Source: GCA-003244245 sp036494005 (GTDB lineage Bacteria; Actinomycetota; Actinomycetes; Mycobacteriales; Pseudonocardiaceae). Taken from it: a stretch of DNA of 8,416 nucleotides. The notes beneath the pieces are model-generated. The model worked only from the letters and a program-made list of their open reading frames with translations, searched no databases and was not told where the DNA came from. Below, one piece after another: positions 1 through 7,379 of this stretch. A program made the position numbers and the translations under genes. How positions within the stretch are numbered: the stretch's first letter is position 1; the number at the start of each line of letters is the position of its first letter. The stretch lies in NCBI GenBank assembly GCA_036494005.1, contig DASXOV010000190.1:1-8416 (forward strand), read 5' to 3'.

Positions 1-987
1 AGGTCTCCTCGACCGCCCAGCGGGCTCCGGCGACTCGGACCAGCTCGGCGACCGGGGTGTCGGTGGGGCCGGTGCAGCGGTAGAACGCCAGTTCCGGGAT
101 GGTGCCGGGGGTGGTGGTGATCTGGCGGCGGAGCAGCAGCCAGTGCCCCAGCCGGCGGGCAGCCCCGCGGGGTCGAGCTCGACGGTGGCCCAGTCATACA
201 GGCGGGGGCCATGCGCGCCCTCGCCGGCGCTGCGCCGTTCCCACACGGTGGCCGGGACCTCGGTGGCCAGCGAGCGGGCCAGGCGCCGGTGCCCACCGGG
301 GCAGGGCAGGGGGTCGTTGCTGCGGGTGGCCAGTACGGAGGGCACCTGGTGGGCGGCCAGCCAGCGGCGCAATCCCGGGTTCTGCCCGTAGATCTCATCC
401 GCGCTCACCCACCCCCGAAGTACCCCGGCGTCGTAGCCGCGGGCCAGCATGGCGATGGCGTGCGCTGGTTTGGTGGCGAACCCGACCTCCTCGCCGATCC
501 CGGCGTCCCGGCAGCGGTCCCGGTCGGTGGTCCAGGACCGGGGCAGATACAGCTCCCGGTCCACCAGCGCCCGCCCCCGGGCGCTGGTGTAGGCCAGGAA
601 CACTCCCACCTGACAGTTATCGATCTTGCCGGTGGTGCCGGTGTACTGCCGCTGCACCCCGGCCGAACGGGTGCCCTTCTTGATGAACCCGGTCTCATCG
701 ACCACCCACACCCCGTCGGCGCACCCGAGATGCTCCAGCACGTATCCGCGCAGGTCATCACGCACCCCGTCGGCGTCCCAGCCCGCCGTGCGCAGCAGCC
801 GCTGCATCCCGTCCGGGCAGACCGCCCCGGCGTACTCAGCCAGCGTCCACCCGTTCTTGCGCTCCAGCCCGGCCAGCAAACCCCGCAGATACAACCCCAC
901 CCGCCGCCGCGGCTCCACCCGCCCGAACCGGCCCGAGATCAACCCGACCAGCGCATCCAACACCAGCACCCACCCCGACAACCCCAC
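1..987 (-). pseudogene. IS701-family DDE transposase, frameshifted, truncated by window edge
   Basis: Transposase of an insertion sequence. The minus strand reads an almost complete IS701-type protein. Seen in order: an N-terminal RFGRVEPRRR block, ERKNGWTLAEYAG, PDGMQRLLRTAGWD, VRDDLRGYV, then VVDETGFIKKG with the first catalytic Asp (697-699), GVQRQYTGTTGKIDNCQ, SADEIYG with the second Asp (397-399), and finally RWAVEE, which carries the catalytic Glu (5-10). Up to about position 148 the protein is in one frame. After GW at 148-153 it goes on (HWLLLRRQITTTPGTIPELAFY) one base out of phase, so one base seems lost in a C4 run at 144-149 of the plus strand. No ATG is present near the 5' end; GTG at 985-987 follows a GGTGAG-like site and a TGA lies at 1018-1020. 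The C-terminus is beyond the window. Family call is firm; whether the frameshift is biological or a sequencing error is open. Confidence 0.85.
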
Positions 988-1176
988 AACACGCACACCC
1001 TCACCACTGATCAAACCTCAACCCCAGGATACTCCCGAAGTGCCGTTGCAGTATTAGGGACAAGAGGGGCTCGGAGCAGTCACAGTCCTATCACAGGCCA
1101 CCCACATGAACTGCAGACGAATGGCTGGCATCCTCTGCTTAGCTGCCCAAGTAAGACAAGTAAGAGGAGCGCCATC
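988..1176. other. Intergenic region between divergent transposase and anchored protein gene
   Basis: No gene is visible here. It must contain the outer end of the IS701-type element, probably in 1030-1060, where the GC-rich coding bias ends, but the partner inverted repeat is outside the window so the end cannot be fixed. The stretch also holds the upstream region of the plus-strand gene starting at 1177. Close to that gene the octamer AAGTAAGA occurs twice (1149-1156 and 1158-1165), and TCACAG occurs twice 11 bases apart (1080-1085 and 1091-1096). No convincing -35/-10 pair could be assigned. Confidence 0.5.
1163..1169 (+). promoter_or_regulatory. Ribosome binding site of the anchored protein gene
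   Basis: AGAGGAG lies seven bases before the ATG at 1177. It decides the start: the open frame itself runs far upstream through the antisense of the transposase, and a start much nearer the membrane segment would otherwise look attractive. Confidence 0.7.
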
Positions 1177-2070
1177 ATGAACGATTACGACCTAACAAGC
1201 CCCCACGAGACCCTTCCTGCTCGCCCCGTTTCGAGCGCGACATCGGGGCCGCCGGTCGCTGGAAGATCAGGCGGCGCCGGCGCTGCGCCGCCACCCCCGC
1301 CAGCGTCTTCGCCAGACTCCTCGGCCTCGGTAACCATCGCCAAACAGGTACGCCGGCCAAGGTTGCGGCGATTGCTGTCGAACAGAAGAAGTGGGTGGAT
1401 CGTGGCCGCTGCGCTGACGTGTGGATTGATCGGACTTTCCGCCGGTTGCGCCACGTCCCCCTCGGCAACCGCCATGTCCCCCTCGGCAACCGCAGGGCAC
1501 CCTGTGCCCGGCAGCGGGGGATCCAACGCTCGGTCTGGACCGGCCTCAGGGGGAGCATCCGGCACGGTCGACAGCGTGTCCACGTCGAGCTTCACAATGT
1601 CGACATCAGCGGGTCAGAAGGTGACCGTCGACGAGGCGTCCTCTACGACATACCAGAACGGGACGAGCTCGACCTCGGCGAGTGCCATGACCACAGGCGA
1701 ACCCGTCCTCGTACTTGGAACGACCAGCGGAACGACCATCACGGCCACGCAGGTCATCGTGCAACCGACTGGCGGCAGTGGATCTGCGACTTCCTCGGCG
1801 GCAGGGGTGATCCCCTTCCAGCGCGGTGCACCGAGCACGTCAAAGCAGGTCGGTCAGATCCCGGCGAACTACACCGAGGGGTCGGGGACGATCGTCAGCG
1901 GAACGGCAGCGAATACGGCGACGGAAGTGGCGCTGGCCGCCTACCCGGGGGGCGTCGTCGACCGTGTTGTACAGCTGAGCAACGGCGAGTACGAGGCCCA
2001 CTACATCGGCGTCAACTGGCCGCACCACATCTTCGTCAACCAGGACTTCAAGGTCGTCGGCGCCTTCTAG
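1177..2070 (+). CDS. Exported membrane-anchored protein, DUF5666-like plus PepSY-like C-terminus
   Basis: Predicted 297-aa envelope protein of unknown function. Residues 1-57 are Pro/Ala/Ser/Gly-rich and presumably cytoplasmic. A basic stretch (59-71) and a hydrophobic segment (74-90) follow, ending in LSAGC, which matches a lipobox with Cys91. A low-complexity Ser/Thr/Gly linker leads to residues 129-197 (GTVDSVSTSSFTMST..., VLVLGTTSGTTITATQVIV), which resemble the small beta domain called DUF5666. The last 70 residues (AALAAYPGGVVDRVV, NGEYEAHYIGVNWPHHIFVN) resemble the PepSY-like tail of actinobacterial exported proteins. The N-terminal stretch before the lipobox is far longer than a normal lipoprotein signal, so it may be a single-pass membrane protein rather than a true lipoprotein. 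It converges on the toxin-like gene, 61 bases away. Domain names are from memory of the families, not from a search. Confidence 0.8.
   Translation: MNDYDLTSPHETLPARPVSSATSGPPVAGRSGGAGAAPPPPPASSPDSSASVTIAKQVRRPRLRRLLSNRRSGWIVAAALTCGLIGLSAGCATSPSATAMSPSATAGHPVPGSGGSNARSGPASGGASGTVDSVSTSSFTMSTSAGQKVTVDEASSTTYQNGTSSTSASAMTTGEPVLVLGTTSGTTITATQVIVQPTGGSGSATSSAAGVIPFQRGAPSTSKQVGQIPANYTEGSGTIVSGTAANTATEVALAAYPGGVVDRVVQLSNGEYEAHYIGVNWPHHIFVNQDFKVVGAF
1450..1491 (+). repeat. Two tandem 21-bp units inside the anchored protein gene
   Basis: Units 1450-1470 and 1471-1491 differ at one base (ACG versus ATG) and encode ATSPSAT and AMSPSAT directly after the lipobox Cys. The multiple of three keeps the frame, so copy number could vary without harming the protein; it lengthens the flexible linker. 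Confidence 0.85.
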
Positions 2071-2131
2071 GCCGGCCGGAGCGTGTTTGGTGTGCGCCCC
2101 GGCCAGCGTTGTGCCGTTGTGGGTGGTCAGC
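2071..2131. terminator. Short convergent gap, possible shared hairpin
   Basis: Both flanking genes end here. GGCCGG (2070-2075, again at 2074-2079) can pair with CCGGCC (2099-2104), giving a GC-only stem with a loop of about 20 bases or more. No T-tract follows on either strand, so this is a weak terminator candidate. Confidence 0.25.
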
Positions 2132-3475
2132 TCATTCTTCGGGGTGGAGGTAGAAGATTTCGTTGGGCACGACGCCGTTGTTGTTGGCCTGATAGGGCCA
2201 TTGGATGAGCCAGGTGCCGTCGCTGGTGTTGTTGTTGTACACGTTGACGTACTCGTGGGTGGCGTTGTCCCTGATCATGAGCTGATTGGGGAAGCGGGGG
2301 TTGGGCTGTTCGAGGGTGAAGTTCTGGGTGTCGGCCTGGGAGCCGCCGGGGTCGGGTAGCCCGTTGAGCTGGTGGCAGGCCCAGACGTTGAGGTAGTCGC
2401 CTTGGCGGCTGTTCTGGCCGCGGTTGACGTCCATGCAGTTGTCTCCGGCGTCAGTGACGAACCGGTAGAGCATCTGGCTGTCGGAGCCGAGCATGTCGAG
2501 CGGGTACAGCTTCCAGCGCTGGTTGATCCCGCCGTCGGGGTGGTAGGTGATCACGTGGGTGCCGTTGGCGGTCCCGGCCCCCTGGACGTCGAGGACACTG
2601 CCGAGGGGGCTGCTGGTGCTGTTGCTGGGCTGGATGGTCAGGTCGCGCGGGACCGCTGCGGCGCGGATGGCCGAGAAGGTGACCGGCCAGTGGTCGCTGC
2701 CCTGGTTGGGCAGCACGCTGGCTTGCCAGTTCTGGGTTTCGACGTTGGCGACCATGTAGTCGAGTTCGCCGGCGTTGAGCTGGGTGGCCTGGCCGCTGTT
2801 GTATATCTCGGCACCAGAGGGGAGCCCCCGTGCGAAAAGGGTGTCCGGCGACAGGTTGTAGTCGCCGAGCACGACGTAGGACTGGATGACATCATTGAAC
2901 GCCGCCTGGGCAACGTTGTTGACCAAGGTGTTGGCGTCGTTGGGCGCGCCGCCGTTGGAGGCGGCGTGGATCGAGGCGTACATGACGCTGCTACCTGCGG
3001 TGTCATCGACGACCGCCAGCGCCGACCGGTAGGGGCCGGGGATCTGCATGACCTGGTCGGGGACGAAGTTGGTGACCATGCCAAGGTTGCGGGACGGCTG
3101 GGCGAGGATGTACAGGTACCGATACTGCCCGCCGCCGATGGACCACAGGTAGGAACTGATGTTGCCGTTGGTGCCTAGCGGGAACGCCCCGCCGGGCGGC
3201 GCGCTGGGCACTTCCTGCAACGCCACCACGGGATGATTGCGGGCGAGGGTCTGCACGCCCAGCCACCGGTCCGCTCCCACCTGCATGTTCCAGGTCGCCA
3301 GCCAGCGCGAGTCCGGCGCCGCGGCCAGCGCCTGGCCACCGCCCGCTACCATGAACAGAGCAGCCAGCAGCCCGGCCGCCAGCAGGGCGGCCAGGGCGCG
3401 CAGGCCGCGGCGCCATCCGCCTCCCCGGTGATCCGCGCCGGCGCGGAGCCGCCGTGTTACTGCTGCGAAATTCAT
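2132..3475 (-). CDS. Secreted CdtB-like nuclease fused to a ricin-type beta-trefoil lectin
   Basis: Predicted 447-aa secreted protein that looks like a single-chain genotoxin. Numbering counts from the GTG codon just before the ATG. Residues 1-54 form a signal sequence: an Arg-rich n-region, hydrophobic 28-46 and a likely cut after ALAAA. Residues 58-272 match the endonuclease/exonuclease/phosphatase fold in its cytolethal distending toxin B form: WNMQ (Asn64), LQE (Glu89), SIHAASNGG (His171), GDYN (Asp206, Asn208), ELDYMV, and SDHWPV (Asp262, His263), so the metal-binding and catalytic set appears complete. Residues 279-446 look like a ricin-type lectin: NQRW (319-322), CMDV, YLNVWACHQ (Cys348 and Cys368 may pair), QNFTL, QWPYQ. 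CDT systems use separate ricin-like subunits (CdtA, CdtC); here nuclease and lectin share a chain. The ATG at 3475 is favoured over the adjacent GTG because AGAGG lies five bases upstream. Delivery, target cell and nuclease activity are inferred, not shown. Confidence 0.82.
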   Translation of the reverse strand: MNFAAVTRRLRAGADHRGGGWRRGLRALAALLAAGLLAALFMVAGGGQALAAAPDSRWLATWNMQVGADRWLGVQTLARNHPVVALQEVPSAPPGGAFPLGTNGNISSYLWSIGGGQYRYLYILAQPSRNLGMVTNFVPDQVMQIPGPYRSALAVVDDTAGSSVMYASIHAASNGGAPNDANTLVNNVAQAAFNDVIQSYVVLGDYNLSPDTLFARGLPSGAEIYNSGQATQLNAGELDYMVANVETQNWQASVLPNQGSDHWPVTFSAIRAAAVPRDLTIQPSNSTSSPLGSVLDVQGAGTANGTHVITYHPDGGINQRWKLYPLDMLGSDSQMLYRFVTDAGDNCMDVNRGQNSRQGDYLNVWACHQLNGLPDPGGSQADTQNFTLEQPNPRFPNQLMIRDNATHEYVNVYNNNTSDGTWLIQWPYQANNNGVVPNEIFYLHPEE

Positions 3476-3491
3476 CACGACCTCTGTTTCC

Positions 3492-3524
3492 GGCCCGTTG
3501 CCGCCACCGGCGGGCGAACGGGCC
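3492..3524 (-). promoter_or_regulatory. GC-rich hairpin in the leader of the toxin-like gene
   Basis: GGCCCGTT (3492-3499) and AACGGGCC (3517-3524) are perfect inverted copies. The inner GCCGCC/GGCGGG can extend the stem with a bulge, leaving a three-base loop. It begins 16 bases upstream of the toxin start. A factor-binding site or a translation-attenuating fold is possible; there is no T-tract to argue for termination. Confidence 0.4.
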
Positions 3525-3810
3525 TGCGGGACGCTGGCGAGCGTGAGGCTTCCCGCGGCAGGCGGCCGCCGGTGCCCGTCAGCCGCCCGGGAGCTGGCAG
3601 GCGGCCTCCGGGAGCCGGCCGTTCACTGTCTGCGATAGGTTTTTCGCTCGCCGTAGCAGGACTTTCTTGAAGATCTCATCGGTGACAGGCGGCGTCTGCG
3701 CGGCTAACAGCCATTCCGGCTACCCGATAGCAGGAACCCGCCGATGGCAGCCAGCCTCCGCAACGGCGCCGGGCCAGCAGGTTTCGCCGCGTGTTGCCCT
3801 CGTCATGGGA

Positions 3811-3844
3811 TGAGGTTCAGGCGGTTTCAAGCACTCAGCCTGAA
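3811..3844 (+). other. Stem-loop directly before the group II intron 5' end
   Basis: TTCAGGC (3816-3822) and GCCTGAA (3838-3844) form a perfect 7-bp stem with a 15-base loop. TGAG (3811-3814) can also pair with CTCA (3834-3837) in an alternative fold. The intron begins five bases further on. Class C group II introns are known to insert just after terminator-like stem-loops, so this may be the insertion target; the class of this intron is not established here. Confidence 0.4.
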
Positions 3845-3849
3845 TCCAC

Positions 3850-4406
3850 GTGCGTCCAGCAGTCCGGACGCGTGACGCGAAAGGAGTGGTCATGTCGTAG
3901 CCGGGTGTCAAGCTCGCGGTAGCCAGCCGGTGTGAGTCCGGTCCGGGGAGACGCCAGGGTCCCCGGTAGCGAAGCCCCCGGGTCCGGTCGAGAGGCCGGG
4001 GTCGAAGCGGGGTGGAGCAACTGTTCGGTCCGCAGCGTGTAGCGAAGTCTGCAGCGTCGTGAAGGCTCCCGCTTCGGCGGGGAAGAGAGGGTGCCGAGCC
4101 TGGGTGGATTTGGCGAAGGCCATGGAAGGCGTTTGGGAACCTGGAGCGGGCGCCGAAGGACCCTCCGGCGTAGGGGACGTGGAACGTGCAGAAGGGTGTC
4201 GCGGGAACTGGAGAGGCCCTCCTTGGCCCTGGTCCTGCGGGGATCAGGAGCGGGTCCGTCTATAACCGGTGTTCCCGGGAAGTGACGGGCGGCCGAGAGG
4301 GAGTCGGAGGGGGCAGTAGTAGCGATCGAGTCCGGGGACAACACAACCCCGGGTGAGCGAAGTGCCCCTACTTCACCGATGCACGACGATGTCGGGAGGG
4401 ACGCTG
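3850..4406 (+). ncRNA. Group II intron domain I-IV leader RNA
   Basis: Noncoding 5' part of the intron. The first bases form a small helix, GCGTCC (3852-3857) with GGACGC (3866-3871). The following 500 bases are rich in short complementary runs and GNRA-like loops (for example GGTCCCCGGTAGCGAAGCCC at 3957-3976), with no credible reading frame, as expected of ribozyme domains I to IV. Exon-binding sites were not assigned. Confidence 0.6.
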
Positions 4407-4964
4407 ATGAGTGCCGCGCTGTCGGCTAGGACCGTCAGACAGGCTGATCGCCTGGACCCCGTTCGTGCCCTGCAGCGCGTGCTGTACCGCAGTGCCAAGC
4501 AAGATCCGCAACGTCGGTTCCATGCGCTCTGGGACAAGGTCGCCCGCAGCGACGTGATGTGGAGAGCGTGGTGCGACGTGGCGGCCAACCGCGGTGCCCC
4601 GGGTGTCGACGGCGTGAGCATCGCCGACGTCGAGGCCGGGGGCGTGGAGTCGGTGCGGGCGTTCCTCGACGAACTCGCTGAGACGGTCCGGTCCGGTAGC
4701 TACCGGCCGGCGCCGCTGCGGCGGGTGCATATCCCCAAGCCCGGGCGGCCGGGTCAGACCAGGCCGTTAGGGATCCCCACCGTGGGAGATCGGATTGTGA
4801 TGGCGGCAGCGAAGATCGTGCTCGAGCCTATCTTCGAGGCCGACTTCGATCCGGTCAGCTTCGGGTTCCGCCCGAAGCGTTCGGCCCAGCAGGCCCTGGA
4901 AGCTGTCCGGGTGGATGGTAACCAGGGCCGGGTGTGGGTGCTCGACGCGGACATCAAGGCGTGC
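3850..4964 (+). mobile_element. Group II intron, 5' part only
   Basis: A retroelement remnant. It begins with GTGCG, the usual 5' start of group II introns, carries a structured RNA leader and the N-terminal part of the intron-encoded RT, and ends at the junction with the serine-recombinase element. The rest of the RT, domains V and VI and the 3' splice site are absent: the RT sequence on the far side of the insertion does not seem to be its continuation. The intron therefore cannot splice or move from this copy. Confidence 0.75.
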
Positions 4965-4985
4965 TTGGATGCATCGTCACACTGC
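4946..4985. other. Left attachment junction (core TT at 4965-4966)
   Basis: Bases to the left belong to RT codons for DIKAC, bases to the right (GGATGCATCGTCACACTGC) are the element's end. This arm matches the reverse complement of the opposite end (GGAATCCCCGACTCACTAC) at 12 of 19 positions. Confidence 0.6.
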
Positions 4986-4990
4986 TCCTT
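4974..4990 (-). promoter_or_regulatory. Outward-facing orphan ribosome binding site and start codon at the element end
   Basis: On the minus strand, 17 bases after the recombinase stop, AAGGAG (4985-4990) is followed after four bases by GTG (4978-4980), ACG and then ATG (4972-4974 area). In the integrated copy this start runs out of the element and meets a TGA after eight codons in the antisense of the RT, so it serves no gene. If the element ends are joined at the TT core, the same start enters gene A in frame. Confidence 0.6.
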
Positions 4991-5006
4991 CCGCTGATTG
5001 TCATGA

Positions 5007-7222
5007 TCAGAACAGGCCGTCTGGGGTGGGTGGGGGCTGGATACGCAGGCCTTTTCGGCGGCCGGTGCGGACGTGGACGGCGTGGAGTTCGCCGCGCTTG
5101 ACACGTTGCAACAGGGTTTGCCGAGAGACGCCGTAGGCGAGGGTGGCCTCGAGCATGGCCAGCCAGCCTTTGGGTGCGTCATCGACGAACAGGGCGCGGA
5201 TGTCGTCGGTGAGCCGGATTCGCCAGGGGGCGCCGGGGGTGATCTGTTCGCCGGCGATGAATCCGTCGCCCAGCCAGCGGTGCAGGGTGGAGGGGGCCAG
5301 GGCAAGTTGTGAGGCGGCGTCGGCCACGGTGAGCAGCTCTCCTTCCTGCGGGTCGTCGCTGGGCTGGTGGCTGGGAATGCCCCAGTGGTGTCGTAGTGAC
5401 TGGACCCTACTGGCGGTGAACGACAGTTTCCGGGCGGTGCGCCTGCCTTGCCGGTTGAGGATCCCGGCGATTTTCGTGTCGGGGTAGTGCACGGCCAGGC
5501 GGCGGACCAACTCGATGGTGTCGTCGTCGGTGCGGATGGCGGGTGGCTTGCGTTTGATCGGTACGGACAGCTCGCTGATCGCGCCGCCTTTCCATCGCAG
5601 CACCAGGTCAGCGCGGCCTTCGGTGTGGTCGCGGTGCAGGCTGATGTTGACTTCCTCCAGCAGGGTGCGCAGCAGCTGTTTGCGGTCCTTATCGGTGGTG
5701 CTCGGCGTTGACCACACGCCGTCGAGGTCGTCGCCGAGGGCGAGAATCGCTTGTTTCTCTTGCGGGGTCAGGGTTTTCGGGCGGGCGGTGGCGCGGCGGG
5801 CGAGTTCGGCCTCCGCGTCGGCGACCTGTTGCAGGGCGTTGTTCCATTCGGTTTCCAGGCCCCGGGCGACCAACCGGTTGTGGGGTCGACGGCCCGGTAA
5901 CGGCGTTCGGCTCGGCTGGCCTGGTAGCGGGCCTGTTCGACCTGTCGTCGCCACTGGGCCAGCGCGGCATCGTGGCCGTCTTCGAGTTGCTGGGCGGCGG
6001 CCAGGCAGGCTTGCAGCGCAGCGGGGGCCAGGGCGGCCAGAAACGCTTGTGTGACGGCGGCGTCGATGGCGACACCGCCGACGCGCAGGTGCCGGGTGCC
6101 GCGGCCCTCGACTAGCTGGCCGGTGCCGGTGCAGTAGTAGCCGGGCGTGGATTTGGACGGGCCGTCGTAGTAGACAGCGAGTTTGCGCCCACATCTGCCG
6201 CAGGTCGCTAGGCCTTGGAGCAGCGCGGCGCCTTCTCGAACCGCGCCGGTGCCGGGTTCGTGCGCCATCGGATGGATGTTGCCGCCGATGCGGACCTGGT
6301 TGGCCTGGTAGGTGTCCCAGTCGAGGTACCCGCGATGGTGATCTTTGATGAGCACCTCCCATTCGCCTTGCGGCAGCTTACGGCGACGGATTCGCATCTG
6401 GCCGTCCTCACCGACGTAGCGTTGCTGGCGGGTCTTGCCGAACACGTAGGCGCCCGCATAGGCGGGATGGGTGAGCACGTTGTGCACCGCGTGATAGGTC
6501 GGCTCGACCCAGATGATGTCGGTGCAGTGGAGATAGGCGGTCGGTTGCAGCGGAAACGTCAGGCCTTGGTCGCGCAGCCACAGCCACACACCCCGGACCG
6601 AGCCGGCCACGGCGAAGCGGTCGAAGATCGCGGTGATGACGCCGGTGACGGCCTCGTCGGGATGCCAGCGGATCTCTCCGTCGGCTTCTCCCCAGACCAG
6701 CCCGACCGGCAGGCCACGGCGCAGTTCGCCGCGGGCGGCCTTGTTCCGGATCCCCCCGTCGAGGCGGGCCCGCAGGATGTGCAGCTCGGCTTCGGACATG
6801 GTGCCCTTCATGCCCAGCACCAGGCGGTCGTTGAACAGCGCCGGGTGATAGACGCCGTCGGCGTCGGCGATCAACGTGTCGGTCATCCCGGCCAGGTCCA
6901 GCAGCCGGTACCAGTCGGCGTTGTTGCGGGCCAGCCGGGAGCACTCCAGCGACAGCACGATCCCGACCTGCCCGAGCCCGACTTGAGCGGCCAGTTCGGC
7001 GAACCCCGAGCGGCCCGCGGCGGAGGCACCACTGATCCCCAGGTCGTCGTCGATCACCCGCACTGTGCTGCGCGGCCAGCCCAGCGCCACGGCCCGGCCG
7101 GCCAGGTCGTACTGGCGCGCGGTGGATTCCCGGTTGCGATCGACCTGCGCCAGCGTCGATTGGCGCACGTAGACCATCGCGGCTCGCCGCAGGTGCGACG
7201 CGGTGACCTTCGGCTCACTCAT
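5007..7222 (-). pseudogene. Large serine recombinase, one-base frameshift at 5882-5885
   Basis: Site-specific DNA recombinase presumed to integrate and excise this element. Start ATG at 7222 has GGGAGG six bases upstream. Seen: resolvase domain with YVRQS (catalytic Ser22), GRSGF (Arg71) and SRLARN (94-100); a recombinase domain (about 170-320, with NVLTHPAYAGAYVFG); a zinc-ribbon-like segment (Cys341, Cys344, Cys364; a fourth Cys is not obvious); then an Ala/Gln/Glu-rich coiled coil. At Pro447 the frame breaks: the next in-family sequence (HNRLVARGLETEW) is one base out of phase, in a G4 run of the plus strand. Frame one ends at 5768 (484 aa); corrected, the protein would be about 738 aa. 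The C-terminal 291 residues contain KIAGILNRQGRRTARKLSFT, an excisionase-like helix-turn-helix (LLTVADAASQLALAPSTLHRWL) and a further GVSRQTLLQRVKRGEL. As given, the product lacks the C-terminal DNA-binding part; a homopolymer sequencing error is equally possible. Confidence 0.88.
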
Positions 7223-7379
7223 CGCCCACCTCCCTGCCCGCCGACGTGGCCGCTTGGGCGATCAGCCGGGCCAGCAGCGTGATCGCCGCTGCGACCTGCG
7301 GCTGGGGAAGCTGGGCGAGAAGATCTGGGGGTGGCGCCGGAACCTGGTCCGGCAGCAGACTCAGCTGCACAGGCTGCAC
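7215..7379 (-). CDS. Element gene C: 54-aa protein of unknown function
   Basis: A small gene. Its GTG start at 7379 is preceded, at six bases, by a perfect AAGGAGG (7386-7392), the best ribosome binding site in the element. The product has a Pro-rich start (LLPDQVPAPPPDLLAQLP) and a single amphipathic helix (VAAAITLLARLIAQAA, 29-44), ending VGDE. It has no recognised domain. Its stop at 7215 overlaps the recombinase ATG by eight bases, so the two are probably translationally coupled; it could be a partner or regulator of the recombinase. It lies inside the longer frame of gene B in another phase. The ribosome binding site and helix-like composition make this the likelier reading of the region. 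Confidence 0.6.
   Translation of the reverse strand: MQPVQLSLLPDQVPAPPPDLLAQLPQPQVAAAITLLARLIAQAATSAGREVGDE

Larger units (their letters stand above)
3476..3849. other. 374-bp gap between the toxin-like gene and the group II intron
   Basis: No gene I can support. It contains the 5' leader of the toxin-like gene (minus strand) with a hairpin at 3492-3524, GC-rich near-repeats around 3555-3625, and a second hairpin abutting the intron at 3811-3844. On the minus strand 3592-3719 reads as 42 codons beginning PEWLLAAQTP and including DEIFKKVLLRRAKNL. It has plausible codon use but no start, and a TAG comes before it; it could be a decayed gene end but is too short to call. Confidence 0.4.
4407..4997 (+). 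pseudogene. Group II intron reverse transcriptase/maturase, N-terminal fragment
   Basis: RT/maturase that would help the intron splice and copy itself. The start ATG at 4407 has GGGAGGG six bases upstream; an in-frame ATG at 4353 lacks such a site. Native residues 1-186 include LYRSAKQDPQRRFHALWDKV, NRGAPGVDG (62-69, early RT block), RRVHIPKPG and RPLGIPTVGDR (105-129), SFGFRPKRSA (151-160, RT block 2), and LDADIKAC (179-186) with catalytic Asp182 of motif A. The next residue should be Phe; instead the frame runs 10 codons into the inserted element and stops at 4997. The YxDD motif, thumb and maturase domain are missing, leaving less than half of a usual RT/maturase, so it cannot be active. 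Confidence 0.88.

Noticed and set aside
211..2070. A 619-codon plus-strand open frame running through the transposase region into the anchored protein gene
   Set aside because: The part before 1177 is the antisense of a well-conserved transposase and reads as Pro/Gln/His-rich nonsense. A clear ribosome binding site and ATG lie at 1163-1179.
2372..3178. Long plus-strand open frame opposite the toxin-like gene
   Set aside because: Its Val/Gly/Ala/Asp-rich composition is what the antisense of a GC-rich gene gives. The minus strand carries recognisable catalytic and lectin motifs.
3592..3719. Minus-strand stretch reading PEWLLAAQTP and DEIFKKVLLRRAKNL
   Set aside because: It has plausible codon use but no start, a stop directly before it and no family I recognise. 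It is too short to call a gene remnant.
5881..5887. Programmed ribosomal frameshift in the recombinase
   Set aside because: The required minus-one slip would be at GACCCCACA, which does not fit the usual X-XXY-YYZ slippery pattern. A base loss or sequencing error is simpler.
6215..7282. 355-codon plus-strand open frame opposite the serine recombinase
   Set aside because: Antisense shadow. The recombinase motifs YVRQS, SRLARN and CGRCG are on the minus strand.
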